DNA of 42,382 nucleotides from Thiobacillus sp. (GCA_020724415.1 DYHB01000009.1:1-42382), one strand, 5' to 3'. Positions 32,571-40,572 are shown, counted from the first letter of the stretch. Numbers and translations are program-made. The notes: generated from the sequence alone by a model not told the origin.

Positions 32571-33196
32571 CAGTTACCACGCCCGGCCGCGAGCCGGACC
32601 ACCCGCTCGCTGTATATCCGGGCTGCGACCGGCGCCCGGTCCCGCCACCGAGGGCCGCCATTATACCGGGCGAGGGCCTCGACGGCATTGCCACCTGTCT
32701 CCCGCAGCAACGCCGTCAGATACCAGGCTCCGGCATCCAGTGATTCCAGGGGATCCGCCAGGTCAGGGATGGGTCGCCCGCGTGCCTCGGCGATCCACCT
32801 GGCTGTCTCGGGCAGGATTTGGGTCAGTCCGATTTCGCCGGCGGAACCCCGCGCCTGGGGATCCCACCCGGACTCAACATGCACCAGAGCCGCCAGCAGC
32901 CTGGGGTCCAGGCCATGCCGTTCCGCCACGTCGATCACGAGTCGCTGGTATTCTGCCGGCACTAGGTCTTCCACCCGCCGTAACCGGGATAGCAGGAGGG
33001 TTTGTTGCTGCCGGCCCGCCCGCACCGCCTGCTCAAACCGTTCCGCCGTCGCCCGGGCCCCGGAATGGAGGCGATCCAGGCGGTTGGCGAGGTCGGCGAC
33101 GTCGACCGTCACCACATCTGTTGCCGGCGGGGACGGTGACGCTGGAGTACACGCTGACAAGGTAAGGACCAGAACCACTAGCGCGACAGGTGCCAT
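32570..33196 (-). CDS. Lipoprotein lytic transglycosylase (SLT family)
   Basis: 208 residues from the ATG at 33196, five bases after the DinG-like gene. Residues 1-16 are a lipoprotein signal (hydrophobic VALVVLVLTLSAC with lipobox Leu-Ser-Ala-Cys16). Residues 85-200 are the SLT domain: catalytic Glu108 in HVESGWDPQARG, GEIGLTQI at 120-127 and YNGG at 178-181. It would be exported, lipid-anchored and able to cut peptidoglycan. Its place in the replication operon, far from tail and lysis genes, is odd. It may modify the envelope of the infected or lysogenic cell rather than act in lysis. Confidence 0.82.
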   Translation of the reverse strand: MAPVALVVLVLTLSACTPASPSPPATDVVTVDVADLANRLDRLHSGARATAERFEQAVRAGRQQQTLLLSRLRRVEDLVPAEYQRLVIDVAERHGLDPRLLAALVHVESGWDPQARGSAGEIGLTQILPETARWIAEARGRPIPDLADPLESLDAGAWYLTALLRETGGNAVEALARYNGGPRWRDRAPVAARIYSERVVRLAAGRGN

Positions 33197-33200
33197 TTGA

Positions 33201-35714
33201 CTACCCTCCCTGCAGGAACGCCAGCACATCGCCGAGGTGGTAGATCTCCCGGGCGGGCGGCAGGGACCGCAGGAACTGTCGGCCATAGCCCTTAGTGCGG
33301 ATTCGCGGGTCCAGAATGGCCACCAGGCCGCGGTCCCGGCGGGTCCGGATCAGCCGGCCAAAGCCCTGCTTGACCCGGATGATGGCCTGGGGGACAGTGT
33401 AGTGCATAAAGGGGTCCTCGCCATTGCGCTTAAGGGCCTCGGCCTTGGCCACAGCGATCGGATCACTGGGGACCTGGAACGGCAGCTTGTCGATGACCAC
33501 GCAGCTAAGGGCCTCGTCCTCGACACTGACGCCCTCCCAGAACGTACCGGTGGCAAACAGGATGGGGCGGCCGCCGGCGGCGTGTGCCTCCTTGAAGGCA
33601 TCCAGGAGCTGTGTCCGGGGCATGTCGCCCTGGCGGAAGATCACGTACCCTGCCTGTTCCAGCTCGGTGGCCAGCGACTCGTACACGGCCTTCAACTGCT
33701 TGTAGCTGGTGAATAGGACGAAGGCCCGCCCACCCGTTGCCTGCAGGACATCGCGCGTGATGCCAATGATGGCGTTGGTCCAGCGTTCCTCTTCACGGGG
33801 CTCCGGAAGCCCCCTGGGCACATACAACAGGGCCTGGTTGGGGTAATCGAAAGGACTGGTGACGTGCAGCTCTAGCACCTCGCGCTCAGTCCGATTGAGC
33901 CCGACCATGCGCTTGAAGTAGTTGAAGTTGGTCCCCGTGCTGAGCGTGGCACTGGTGCAGATGACCGCATGGAGCGGGTCCCAGAGCAGGTCCTGCAGGC
34001 CCGGACCGACATCGATGGGATTGAGATGCAACGTCACCCGGGGCTCCTGCCGTCCCCGCTCCACCTCCACCCAAGCGACGTTCTGCTCGGTGGATTCGGG
34101 CGTCGGGTTGAATACGTCCTGAAAGTCCCCGGCCAGGCCGGTGACCCGTTCCACGAGTGCCTGGCACCGCGCCTTGGTCCGGTCATCGGCCCAGGACCAG
34201 TCGAGCGTGGCCAGCTCGTCACCGAGCTGCTTGAGTTCCGCCACCAGGCTGATAGCCAACTGGCTGTACCGTTCCTGGCCCGGGACCCGGGACAGTGCCT
34301 CCTTTTCGAGGGGCCGCCCCGAGACTTCGGCGCCGGCAAAGTGCCCCATCAGACTGGAGTTCAGTTGGCGAATGTGCTGCAGCCGATCCGTCGGAATGTC
34401 CGGGTGCTCCAGCCGCTCAATGTCCCGGCACAGCGCCGGCAACCGGAACTGGCTAATCTCGACGCCGAAGGTGTTGGAGGCGATGTCTTCCAGGTGGTGG
34501 GCCTCGTCCAGGATCAGGGCGCCGTACTGCGGGAAGATGCCGTAGGGCAGGTCATACATGAGCAGGTGATGGTTACAGACCAGGATTTGCGCCCGCTTGG
34601 CGCGCTCGCGCACCTGGTAGAAACCGCACTCCTCAAACAGCGGACACTTGTGGCGGAGGCAGGAGTCGTCCACGTTGACCCGCCGCCACACATCGTCGGC
34701 CGGTACGAATGGCAGCTCGCTCTTGTCGCCGTCACTGGTTTCCCGGACCCAGGCCAGCACCCGATCCAGTTCGGGATCCGTGCCGGCGGCGGATTCCTTG
34801 GCGGCCTCCCCGGCCTTCAGCCGGCAAAGGTAGTTGCCCTTGCCCTTGATCAGGGCGGCCGAAAAGGGCATCTCGTCAGCCAGGACCTGCTGCAGGAACG
34901 GCACGTCCTTGCCCATGTACTGTTCCTGCAGGGCAATGGTGCCCGTGCTGACTACCACTCGTTTGCCCATCTCGCGGGCCCAGTGGACGGCCGGCACCAG
35001 GACGGCGAATGACTTGCCGGTACCGGTGCCCGCCTCGCCAACCAGATGGCTGCCGGTCGCCAGGGCCCGGGCCACCTCCCGCGCCAGCTGGATCTGGGGC
35101 TCGCGGGGCTCGTACCCGGGCATCTTCCTGGCGAACGTCTCCCGGAAGATCCGCTCCGCCACTGCCATGTCTGGTTCGGGATCCCGGACAGGCAGCCGGC
35201 GGTCCGGCCGGGCTGGCTCCTCCTGCGGATCGAAGTCGGGCTCGTCACCGCTGGCCGTGTCCGGTGCCGGATCGTCGGGCAACTCCTGCTGGCCGGCTTT
35301 CAGCTTCTCGATCAGCTCGACCAGGTCGCCCTCGCTGATCTCACCGGTCTCCCGCACCTGCCGGCGCAGGGCCTCGAGCTTGGCCAGCTTTTCATCGACC
35401 GGTACCGGTAGCTCCCAGATCCACTTGGCGGCGCAGATCGGGCCGAGACCGCGGGCTACGCTGTCGGGGTGGGTCAAGACCCGGCGGCAACGGTGGCAGC
35501 GGACCTGGCCCAGCGGATCCGGCGGCACCGGCGGCGGGAAGATCGGTTCGATGGCATCCGTGTCGGCGGCCACCGGCTCAGACGCAGCCTCCAGGATGAC
35601 GGCGGCACCGCCCGCATCAGTTAGGGTCAGTTGCTGGCCCTGCGCCAGTTGTTCCCTCTCCTCCGGCGTCAGCAGGATCCGCAGGCTCGTCCCTTCCTGC
35701 CTCACTACCGGCAC
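33201..35714 (-). CDS. DinG/XPD-like helicase with N-terminal zinc module
   Basis: 837 residues from a GTG seven bases after AGGTGG; TTG and GTG starts up to 12 codons earlier are possible. Near residue 75 CHRCRRVLTHPDSVARGLGP and a later Cys form a small zinc module. Walker A GEAGTGTGKS is at about 226-235. The Fe-S cysteines lie in SCLRHKCPLFEECGFY, followed by LVCNHHLL. The Walker B is LILDEAHHLEDIA and motif VI is QGFGRLIRTRRDRG. This is the DinG family, which unwinds DNA or DNA-RNA hybrids 5' to 3'. Its start overlaps the Sak4-like ATPase by 98 bases. Confidence 0.82.
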   Translation of the reverse strand: MPVVRQEGTSLRILLTPEEREQLAQGQQLTLTDAGGAAVILEAASEPVAADTDAIEPIFPPPVPPDPLGQVRCHRCRRVLTHPDSVARGLGPICAAKWIWELPVPVDEKLAKLEALRRQVRETGEISEGDLVELIEKLKAGQQELPDDPAPDTASGDEPDFDPQEEPARPDRRLPVRDPEPDMAVAERIFRETFARKMPGYEPREPQIQLAREVARALATGSHLVGEAGTGTGKSFAVLVPAVHWAREMGKRVVVSTGTIALQEQYMGKDVPFLQQVLADEMPFSAALIKGKGNYLCRLKAGEAAKESAAGTDPELDRVLAWVRETSDGDKSELPFVPADDVWRRVNVDDSCLRHKCPLFEECGFYQVRERAKRAQILVCNHHLLMYDLPYGIFPQYGALILDEAHHLEDIASNTFGVEISQFRLPALCRDIERLEHPDIPTDRLQHIRQLNSSLMGHFAGAEVSGRPLEKEALSRVPGQERYSQLAISLVAELKQLGDELATLDWSWADDRTKARCQALVERVTGLAGDFQDVFNPTPESTEQNVAWVEVERGRQEPRVTLHLNPIDVGPGLQDLLWDPLHAVICTSATLSTGTNFNYFKRMVGLNRTEREVLELHVTSPFDYPNQALLYVPRGLPEPREEERWTNAIIGITRDVLQATGGRAFVLFTSYKQLKAVYESLATELEQAGYVIFRQGDMPRTQLLDAFKEAHAAGGRPILFATGTFWEGVSVEDEALSCVVIDKLPFQVPSDPIAVAKAEALKRNGEDPFMHYTVPQAIIRVKQGFGRLIRTRRDRGLVAILDPRIRTKGYGRQFLRSLPPAREIYHLGDVLAFLQGG

Positions 35715-36717
35715 CGCCGTCACCACCTTTCTGGGCCCGCAGGTCAACAAACCACCTGGTCAGCTGCTGGATCTCGGGCAAGGTCAGGTCATCGCTCTTC
35801 GATTTACCCGTCTCCCGTTCGATGATGACCTTGGCGGCCATATCGGTGACGCCGGCGGCCCGCCAGGCCCGAACCAGATCCCTCAGGGCGTCATCGTGGG
35901 GCGCCCGCTGCTGGAGTTTCTGGAGAATCGGGATGACCAAGCTGTCCCAAGAAACATCCTCAACCCGCTGGCCTTGCTCGAAGGTACGGCTGCGGTCCTT
36001 GTAGATGATGGCGTCCCGCCGACCGTTCTTGTTGACCAGTTGGAATGCGAGGTCGAAGGCATAGATGGTGCTCCGCTCGGCGTCCATCTTCTCTCCGACC
36101 ACCTTTCCGCTGTCCTTGTCCCGCTCGTAAGCGTGCCGGGCAGTGATGACCACGTGCATGGGGAGCTGCAGCAGGCGATTGAGAAATGTCTTGTAGTCCC
36201 GCTTCATCTCGCCGTGGTCTTTCCAGCTGAAATCATCCCGGCCTTTGGTTTCGGCTTTCAGGGACTGGTCGAACTGAATCTGCTCCCACAGCAGGGTGAT
36301 CGGATCAAAGACGAGGGTCTCCCGGTCGTGGACAGCCGGATATTGCACGCTGGTGACCGGGTCTGTGGCCATGAGCCGCCGGTGGGTCAGGCGTTCAATG
36401 GTCCGGTTGAGGATCGGATCGACGACGGTTTCCTTTTCAAACCCGGACTCCAGAAACGACAAGGCGTAGTGGGCCTGCTCGACCATGTCACCCTGCAGGT
36501 TCTCCATGACCTCCCAGTCCGAGAACCCGGGCCGCCCGCGGAACCATTCGGTGCCTCGCTCCGGATCGATAACCGCCGGTTTGGGCGTCTGCAGGCAGAA
36601 GTGGGTTTTTCCCACGCCGGAATCGGCAAAAATACCAACCTTGCCGTATATGGGTCTGGTGCCACCAGGCTTACGGAAGGGGTTGATCAGTACCGGTTGC
36701 TGCTGCTGCCGGGTCAT
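35617..36717 (-). CDS. AAA_24/Sak4-like RecA-fold ATPase
   Basis: 366 residues. Walker A is in GIFADSGVGKTHF at 28-40, Walker B-like TLVFDPITLLWEQI at about 133-146, and RLLQLPMHVVITARHAYERD gives the RecA-core sensor strand. The Pro/Gly/Glu-rich C-terminus is disordered. AAA_24 ATPases include Sak4, a phage single-strand annealing/recombination protein that works with SSB (family knowledge). The SSB-like gene lies immediately upstream and helicase and resolvase genes downstream, which supports a recombination role. Confidence 0.75.
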   Translation of the reverse strand: MTRQQQQPVLINPFRKPGGTRPIYGKVGIFADSGVGKTHFCLQTPKPAVIDPERGTEWFRGRPGFSDWEVMENLQGDMVEQAHYALSFLESGFEKETVVDPILNRTIERLTHRRLMATDPVTSVQYPAVHDRETLVFDPITLLWEQIQFDQSLKAETKGRDDFSWKDHGEMKRDYKTFLNRLLQLPMHVVITARHAYERDKDSGKVVGEKMDAERSTIYAFDLAFQLVNKNGRRDAIIYKDRSRTFEQGQRVEDVSWDSLVIPILQKLQQRAPHDDALRDLVRAWRAAGVTDMAAKVIIERETGKSKSDDLTLPEIQQLTRWFVDLRAQKGGDGGAGSEAGRDEPADPADAGGEGTTGAGPATDPN

Positions 36718-36741
36718 GGCTGCTGCTCCTTCCAGGCCTGG

Positions 36742-37590
36742 TTAGAACGGGACCTCGGCGTCATCGGCTGGCTGAGTCGCCGGTGCCGGCGCCCCCGCCT
36801 TACTGGCCCCCACAGTCGCCGGCGACCTGGTCAGGGCGGCGGGCGGTTTGGCCGGAGCGCTTGGCTGCTGCGGGGCCACTGCTTTCGGGGTCTGAGCAGC
36901 TGCGGCCGGTGCGTTGCCCTGCAGGAATACCCGCCACAGCTTGGTGGCCTCGTCGTAGACCTCGAACAGTACGACGGTCAGCTCCGCCTTGAACCCGCTG
37001 GCCACCCCGTACCGGTCGATAGAGATCTGGTTAATGATGTCGCCACGGGCCCTGACCAGGGCGCCCTTCGACACCTTCTCGTAAATGGGCTTGAGCCAGT
37101 CGGTGGGGGGGTGCACCCGGATGGTGTCCTCCCTCTCCTGATCCTCGCCCTGGGCGTCCTTGTATTGGCGAACGATTGTGATGGGGATTACATACTGCTC
37201 GTCAGCGGTTTTCTCGAGTTCGCCGAGGTGGCCAGCGACGTGATAGACGAGACGGTCCTCCCGGTCGGCCGAATCAGCGGCTCCCACGCCGAATGCTCGG
37301 ATACCCCGGAACAGGCGCTCGTCCTGGGAAACCTGCTCCTCCAAGGTACCGTTGACGGAAACCCGGTCACCAACCTGGAACTGCTTTTGCGTGTCCAGAT
37401 GAATGGACGGGCGCTTCTGGCTGGGCCAGAGGGTAAACCGGATTTTGTCGTCTCCAACCTGAACCTCGCCCTGAAGGTATTGGAACTTGCGGCCCGACTC
37501 TTTGGCCTCGCCCTCAATCATCTCCAGGGTGGCCAGTGTGCCCACCGCGATCGCTCGGTTGCTGTAGGGGAGCTTGTTGTTGTCAGCCAT
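36742..37590 (-). CDS. OB-fold/SSB-like protein with acidic VPF tail
   Basis: 282 residues. Residues 10-210 are beta-rich (YLQGEVQVGDDKIRFTLW, GDRVSVNGTLEEQVSQDERL, ALVRARGDIINQISIDRYG). A long Ala/Pro/Thr linker follows, and the protein ends in DDAEVPF, closely matching the acidic tip by which SSB recruits partners (DDDIPF type). The domain does not look like classical SSB, so this is probably a phage-type ssDNA-binding protein paired with the Sak4-like ATPase. Evidence is architecture and neighbours, not a named Pfam match. Confidence 0.6.
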   Translation of the reverse strand: MADNNKLPYSNRAIAVGTLATLEMIEGEAKESGRKFQYLQGEVQVGDDKIRFTLWPSQKRPSIHLDTQKQFQVGDRVSVNGTLEEQVSQDERLFRGIRAFGVGAADSADREDRLVYHVAGHLGELEKTADEQYVIPITIVRQYKDAQGEDQEREDTIRVHPPTDWLKPIYEKVSKGALVRARGDIINQISIDRYGVASGFKAELTVVLFEVYDEATKLWRVFLQGNAPAAAAQTPKAVAPQQPSAPAKPPAALTRSPATVGASKAGAPAPATQPADDAEVPF

Positions 37591-37657
37591 GCAAATACTC
37601 CTCTCCTCGCACTGGGAGCTAAGCTACATGAAGCGGTTCGGGTTCCATGGCAGGTCA

Positions 37658-37792
37658 TCACTTGGTCAGCAGGCGCCACACGATGTAGGCCGCCGGCACG
37701 GCGATGATGGCTGTAGCCAGAACCGTATCCCAGTTGATCCGCCGGCGGCGGTATGGGCCCTTGATGGCGCTGGCCAGCGGTCGCCACTGCAT
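37658..37792 (-). CDS. 44-residue single-pass membrane protein
   Basis: ATG at 37792, TGA at 37660-37658. The first 20 residues are basic (MQWRPLASAIKGPYRRRRIN), then TVLATAIIAVPAAYIVWRLL spans a membrane. A GGGGG tract is about 11 bases upstream. Too small for routine calling; its frame is the only sensible use of this gap between the SSB-like gene and the next ORF. Function unknown. Confidence 0.5.
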   Translation of the reverse strand: MQWRPLASAIKGPYRRRRINWDTVLATAIIAVPAAYIVWRLLTK

Positions 37793-37800
37793 CTGTCTCA

Positions 37801-38067
37801 CTACCCCCCGCCCGGCACAGCAACCGTGGCTCGCAGGCGCGCCAGGCGCTCCTCCAGCTGCTGTTCGGTGTTCAGAAACAGGCCAACGGCGATTGCCGGC
37901 GCCTCTTCGCTCTCCGCGATACTGGCAATGGCCTTGGCGGCGGCCTGCAGGCCGGCACCGTCATTTCCGCCGGTTTCGTTTGCGGCTGTGCCGCTCCATC
38001 TTGCGTTTACTCTTGCGCTGCTGCGCCGCCCAGCGGCTGAGCTTGCCGCCGGATCTGAGCGAGACAT
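37801..38067 (-). CDS. Hypothetical small protein (start uncertain)
   Basis: The C-terminal part (LQAAAKAIASIAESEEAPAI, then LFLNTEQQLEERLARLRA) is helical and protein-like. The only ATG giving a full frame is at 38067, overlapping the upstream gene by 107 bases. A shorter form with an undetected alternative start is possible. No family recognised. Confidence 0.35.
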   Translation of the reverse strand: MSRSDPAASSAAGRRSSARVNARWSGTAANETGGNDGAGLQAAAKAIASIAESEEAPAIAVGLFLNTEQQLEERLARLRATVAVPGGG

Positions 38068-38194
38068 GTCCCTCGTTGCGGCCGGACAGCACCTGGGAAG
38101 CGGCACGGTTCAGGTGATCCGGCACTTCGATGTAGCCGTCGGGGACGGAGCCATAAGGGTCTACCTTGACGAGGTGCCCGGTGTACGGGTTCAA
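37961..38194 (-). CDS. Hypothetical basic protein
   Basis: 77 residues from a TTG that overlaps the preceding stop by four bases (TTGA). NPYTGHLVKVDPYGSVPDGY is followed by SGRNEGHVSLRSGGKLSRWA and a strongly basic tail (KSKRKMERHSRKRNRRK). It probably binds nucleic acid. No family recognised. Confidence 0.45.
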   Translation of the reverse strand: MNPYTGHLVKVDPYGSVPDGYIEVPDHLNRAASQVLSGRNEGHVSLRSGGKLSRWAAQQRKSKRKMERHSRKRNRRK

Positions 38195-38463
38195 ACGATC
38201 ACCGCCCGCTGTTTGCCGTAGTAAGCCCGGTACCGGCGCATGATAGCCGTGCACAGAGCCTCGTTGCACTTGGTCACGGCGCTGACGTGCTTCGGCCAGT
38301 GCCCGGCCGGCAGCCGGCCGCGCCGCTTGGCGGCATAATACGCCTTGTACGCGTTGACCACGGCCCGGACCGCGGTGGCATCGAACCCACCGGCCGCCAC
38401 GTACGTGATCGGGTCTTGGTAGGTAACCCCGGCAATCTCCCGGGGCACTGCCTCTGTCGTCAT
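38191..38463 (-). CDS. Hypothetical protein
   Basis: 90 residues; ATG with GGGAGG upstream. The sequence has FDATAVRAVVNAYKAYYAAK and NEALCTAIMRRYRAYYGKQR, two similar Tyr-rich amphipathic helices (AYKAYY and RYRAYY), suggesting an internal duplication. It is coupled to the next gene. No family recognised. Confidence 0.5.
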   Translation of the reverse strand: MTTEAVPREIAGVTYQDPITYVAAGGFDATAVRAVVNAYKAYYAAKRRGRLPAGHWPKHVSAVTKCNEALCTAIMRRYRAYYGKQRAVIV

Positions 38464-38490
38464 GGTGCCGCGCGCCTCCCTTGGGGGTGA

Positions 38491-38520
38491 CCGGGCCCGC
38501 CACCTCTTTGACGGGCCCGG
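38491..38520. other. Strong GC hairpin between small genes
   Basis: CCGGGCCCG (38491-38499) and CGGGCCCGG (38512-38520) form a perfect nine-base stem with a 12-base loop. The minus strand has no T-run after it, so it is not a typical intrinsic terminator; it may be a pause, processing or protein-binding site between 38611 and 38463. Confidence 0.45.
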
Positions 38521-38610
38521 CCTCTTTGCTACGTACTTATCTCACGTGCGATAGGCCGGACGGTCCCGGGCCCTGTTGATGCCCGCCACCTGCGAGCTGA
38601 CAGTATAGCG

Positions 38611-38961
38611 TCACGTGTCGGCGATGCCGAGGGTGCCGGCGTAGTACGTGTCCAGCGACCTGCCAGTGTCCCGCCGGATCTGCGCAACCATGCGTTTGAA
38701 AGGAGCGTAGGCGCTGTACAGTGTGAAACCGAGTCCACCCCTCGTTGCCACCGTGGGCGCCGCCCGGATCCGCCTGGCCATGACCATGATGCTGGCCAGG
38801 ACCAGCACGATCAGCGGGGCAACGGGCATGGGGGCGATGAGGGTCGTGCTGGCAGCCGCAACGGTCGGGGCTCCTGCGATGATCGGTGCCATCGGCACCG
38901 CCAGCAGGACCACCACGGCCATCAGGACCGCCAGGAAAGCCAGTAAGCGCGTCGGTCGCAT
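38611..38961 (-). CDS. Hypothetical membrane protein
   Basis: 116 residues from the ATG at 38961 (AGGTGA six bases upstream). Two hydrophobic segments are present: residues 5-24 (RLLAFLAVLMAVVVLLAVPM) and about 43-60 (PVAPLIVLVLASIMVMARRI). A basic/aromatic cytoplasmic part follows (TLYSAYAPFKRMVAQIRRDT). The topology resembles small phage membrane proteins of unknown role. Confidence 0.55.
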   Translation of the reverse strand: MRPTRLLAFLAVLMAVVVLLAVPMAPIIAGAPTVAAASTTLIAPMPVAPLIVLVLASIMVMARRIRAAPTVATRGGLGFTLYSAYAPFKRMVAQIRRDTGRSLDTYYAGTLGIADT

Positions 38962-39507
38962 CGGTATCACCTGCCTTTCCTTGAGATGTCCCCGGCCGGG
39001 GTGGTGCGGCTCCTGTGCCGCCATCAGGGTGGTTGGGGCTGGCACCCGGCCTCTTCAAGCGCCCTTGCTTAGCCCGGACTGGCTACCGGTGCACACGGGG
39101 TGGGCTATCACGCCGGACCGCTCCCCGTTCGGGTCAGCGCTCCAGCCACCCTGACGGCGGACCAGGCGTCCGCCGGGCCCGTAACGTGGGCCATTCGGGC
39201 CTCTTCGAGTGGGCATTTCACCGTGGCGTCCGACGTGCCCTGACGAACCTCTGCACCGCCCGGACTTACGAATAGCGGACAGAATCTGCCGCCTATGCCG
39301 GCGTCGATCGATGTGCGAGGAGCCACCCTCTGGTGGCGGCAGTCCGCCAGCCACCCGCGGTTCACGTAGGCGGGACCCGGGTCGCCCGGGACGCTCTGCG
39401 CTTTGCTACCGAATTAATCCCCGGACGGACCATCCGGGTACCTGTGAGGGGCTCGCTTAGCGGCAGAGTGCGTGGCCAGCGTCCATCCTGGCCTTATGCA
39501 TAACCCC
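38962..39507. other. 546-base region without a convincing gene
   Basis: Two minus-strand ORFs (39108-39365 and 39055-39354) lack good starts or binding sites and are not called, although the first has a somewhat protein-like second half. The region contains alternative hairpins: GCCACC at 39322 and at 39350 can each pair with GGTGGC at 39332-39337, plus GGCGG/CCGCC at 39336-39347, and CCGGA/TCCGG at 39421-39437. Competing stems suggest a structured RNA or binding sites. I see no clear promoter. Confidence 0.4.
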
Positions 39508-39581
39508 TGGTGGACGGGGGTGGGCTCGAACCACCGCTGCCGGGGACGTCTCCCCCGCTCTCCCTGCTGAGCTACCCGCCC
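39508..39581 (-). tRNA. tRNA-like element with defective anticodon arm
   Basis: 74 bases including an encoded CCA. The acceptor stem is GGGCGGG with CCCGTCC (one G-U pair), then TA, a D stem GCTC/GAGC with loop AGCAGGGA, and a T arm GGTGG-TTCGAGC-CCACC, then ACCA. The segment between D and T arms is two bases short. The anticodon stem GGGGA/TCCCC closes only four bases, or GGGG/CCCC closes six, and there is no U33. So it is probably a tRNA pseudogene or tRNA mimic rather than a decoding tRNA; no amino acid is assigned. Confidence 0.6.
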
Positions 39582-39628
39582 GTACAGACGGGGGAATCCC
39601 CCGCCACTTCTGGTACCGGTCAGACCTT

Positions 39629-39874
39629 CTAACCTGGCGCTTGCGAGAGCGCCTGCTCACCCAGAGCCGAGACCTGCCAGCCGTGCTCACCACAACGGTG
39701 AATGAGGCCGCGTTTGGTTAGCTCGCCGATGATGGAAAAGTACCCGGGGTCACTGGGGGTGAGTCCCGCCACCGCCTTCACGGTGCGAGCGTTGGCGCCG
39801 GGAAGATCCCGGATGGCCTGTAGGATGCGGCGTTCATCATCTCGCAGGGGGATGCTGGCAGTTGCCACTGCCAT
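39629..39874 (-). CDS. Small winged-helix protein
   Basis: 81 residues from the ATG at 39874 behind GAGGAGG. DDERRILQAIRDLPGANART, then VKAVAGLTPSDPGYFSIIGE and LTKRGLIHRCGEHGWQVSA, form a winged helix-turn-helix (helix, recognition helix, GLI wing). It may regulate early phage genes; the tRNA-like element lies 47 bases downstream. Confidence 0.6.
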   Translation of the reverse strand: MAVATASIPLRDDERRILQAIRDLPGANARTVKAVAGLTPSDPGYFSIIGELTKRGLIHRCGEHGWQVSALGEQALSQAPG

Positions 39875-39903
39875 CGCCTCCTCAAAAGAAACTGGTATGT
39901 GCC

Positions 39904-40209
39904 TCACCACGGGAGCAGCCGGTCCCACCAGCCGGCGCTCGCAGCCAGGATCAGAATCGTGACCAGGACCACCACCAGCGCCTGCTGCGACGACGGAACC
40001 ACCGGCTGCGGCCCGTTCACCAACTCGACCCACCAGGTGCCGTTGCCATCTCGCCGGATCCGGCAGCGTCGAGGACCTGCAGCCCGGGCGATCTGGTCGG
40101 CTGCATCGATGCTGCCGAGCGTCACCCAGCCGAACTCCTCCAGGTCGAGAAGAACTACATTCAGTTGCTCCGGCGTGAGCTGCGTCTGCTGCCGAATGTG
40201 TACCTGCAA
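39904..40209 (-). CDS. Hypothetical C-tail-anchored membrane protein
   Basis: 101 residues from a TTG behind GAGGGGG. A soluble N-terminal domain (LTPEQLNVVLLDLEEFGWVT, RRCRIRRDGNGTWWVELV) is followed by one C-terminal membrane segment (LVVVLVTILILAASAGWW, residues about 78-95). No family recognised. It lies between the winged-helix gene and the ORF next to rsmH. Confidence 0.55.
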   Translation of the reverse strand: MQVHIRQQTQLTPEQLNVVLLDLEEFGWVTLGSIDAADQIARAAGPRRCRIRRDGNGTWWVELVNGPQPVVPSSQQALVVVLVTILILAASAGWWDRLLPW

Positions 40210-40221
40210 ATCGGCACCCCC

Positions 40222-40572
40222 TCACCTGGTGACCACGTAGCCCTTGGCCGCCAGCTCCTGCCGGTGGGTTGCGAACAGCCCCTGGTAGCTCCAGCCGTAC
40301 TCGCGACAGAGCACCGTGAGCTTGTGCCGCACCGCTGTCTTGGACTCCAGGGCCTCCAGGGCCGCAGCCCAAATGAGCTCCTGCTCCTCGGGGGTTGTCG
40401 CGGTCGGTGGCTTGAGCACCAGGGGTAACACCTGGCGCATCAGCGCCACCCACTGCGCCAGACGGGGACCCGCCGGCGCCGCCACCCGCTGTGGCTGGCG
40501 GGGCTTCGCAGTTCCGGGCAGACGTGGCAGGGTGATGGGCGCACTTTGGCTGAACTGTCGGGCCACTTGCAT
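40222..40572 (-). CDS. ORF at the ftsL position: possible ftsL-phage chimera
   Basis: 116 residues, ATG behind GGGGGAGGA, 22 bases after rsmH. The first 40 residues (VARQFSQSAPITLPRLPGTA, then basic/Pro-rich RQPQRVAAPAGPRL) look like the cytoplasmic N-terminus of Firmicute FtsL, and position and spacing fit. The FtsL membrane helix and periplasmic coil do not follow; instead there is a soluble helical segment (TTPEEQELIWAAALEALESK, CREYGWSYQGLFATHR). The prophage may have joined the start of ftsL to a phage ORF. This is inference from position and composition; it may equally be an unrelated phage gene. Confidence 0.45.
   Translation of the reverse strand: MQVARQFSQSAPITLPRLPGTAKPRQPQRVAAPAGPRLAQWVALMRQVLPLVLKPPTATTPEEQELIWAAALEALESKTAVRHKLTVLCREYGWSYQGLFATHRQELAAKGYVVTR

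Noticed and set aside
34834-37707. 957-codon plus-strand ORF
   Set aside because: Runs antisense across three clear minus-strand genes and has no recognisable domains.
39055-39365. Two overlapping minus-strand ORFs (85 and 99 codons)
   Set aside because: Start codons lack binding sites, the two frames compete, and no domain is recognisable; described as part of the gene-poor region.
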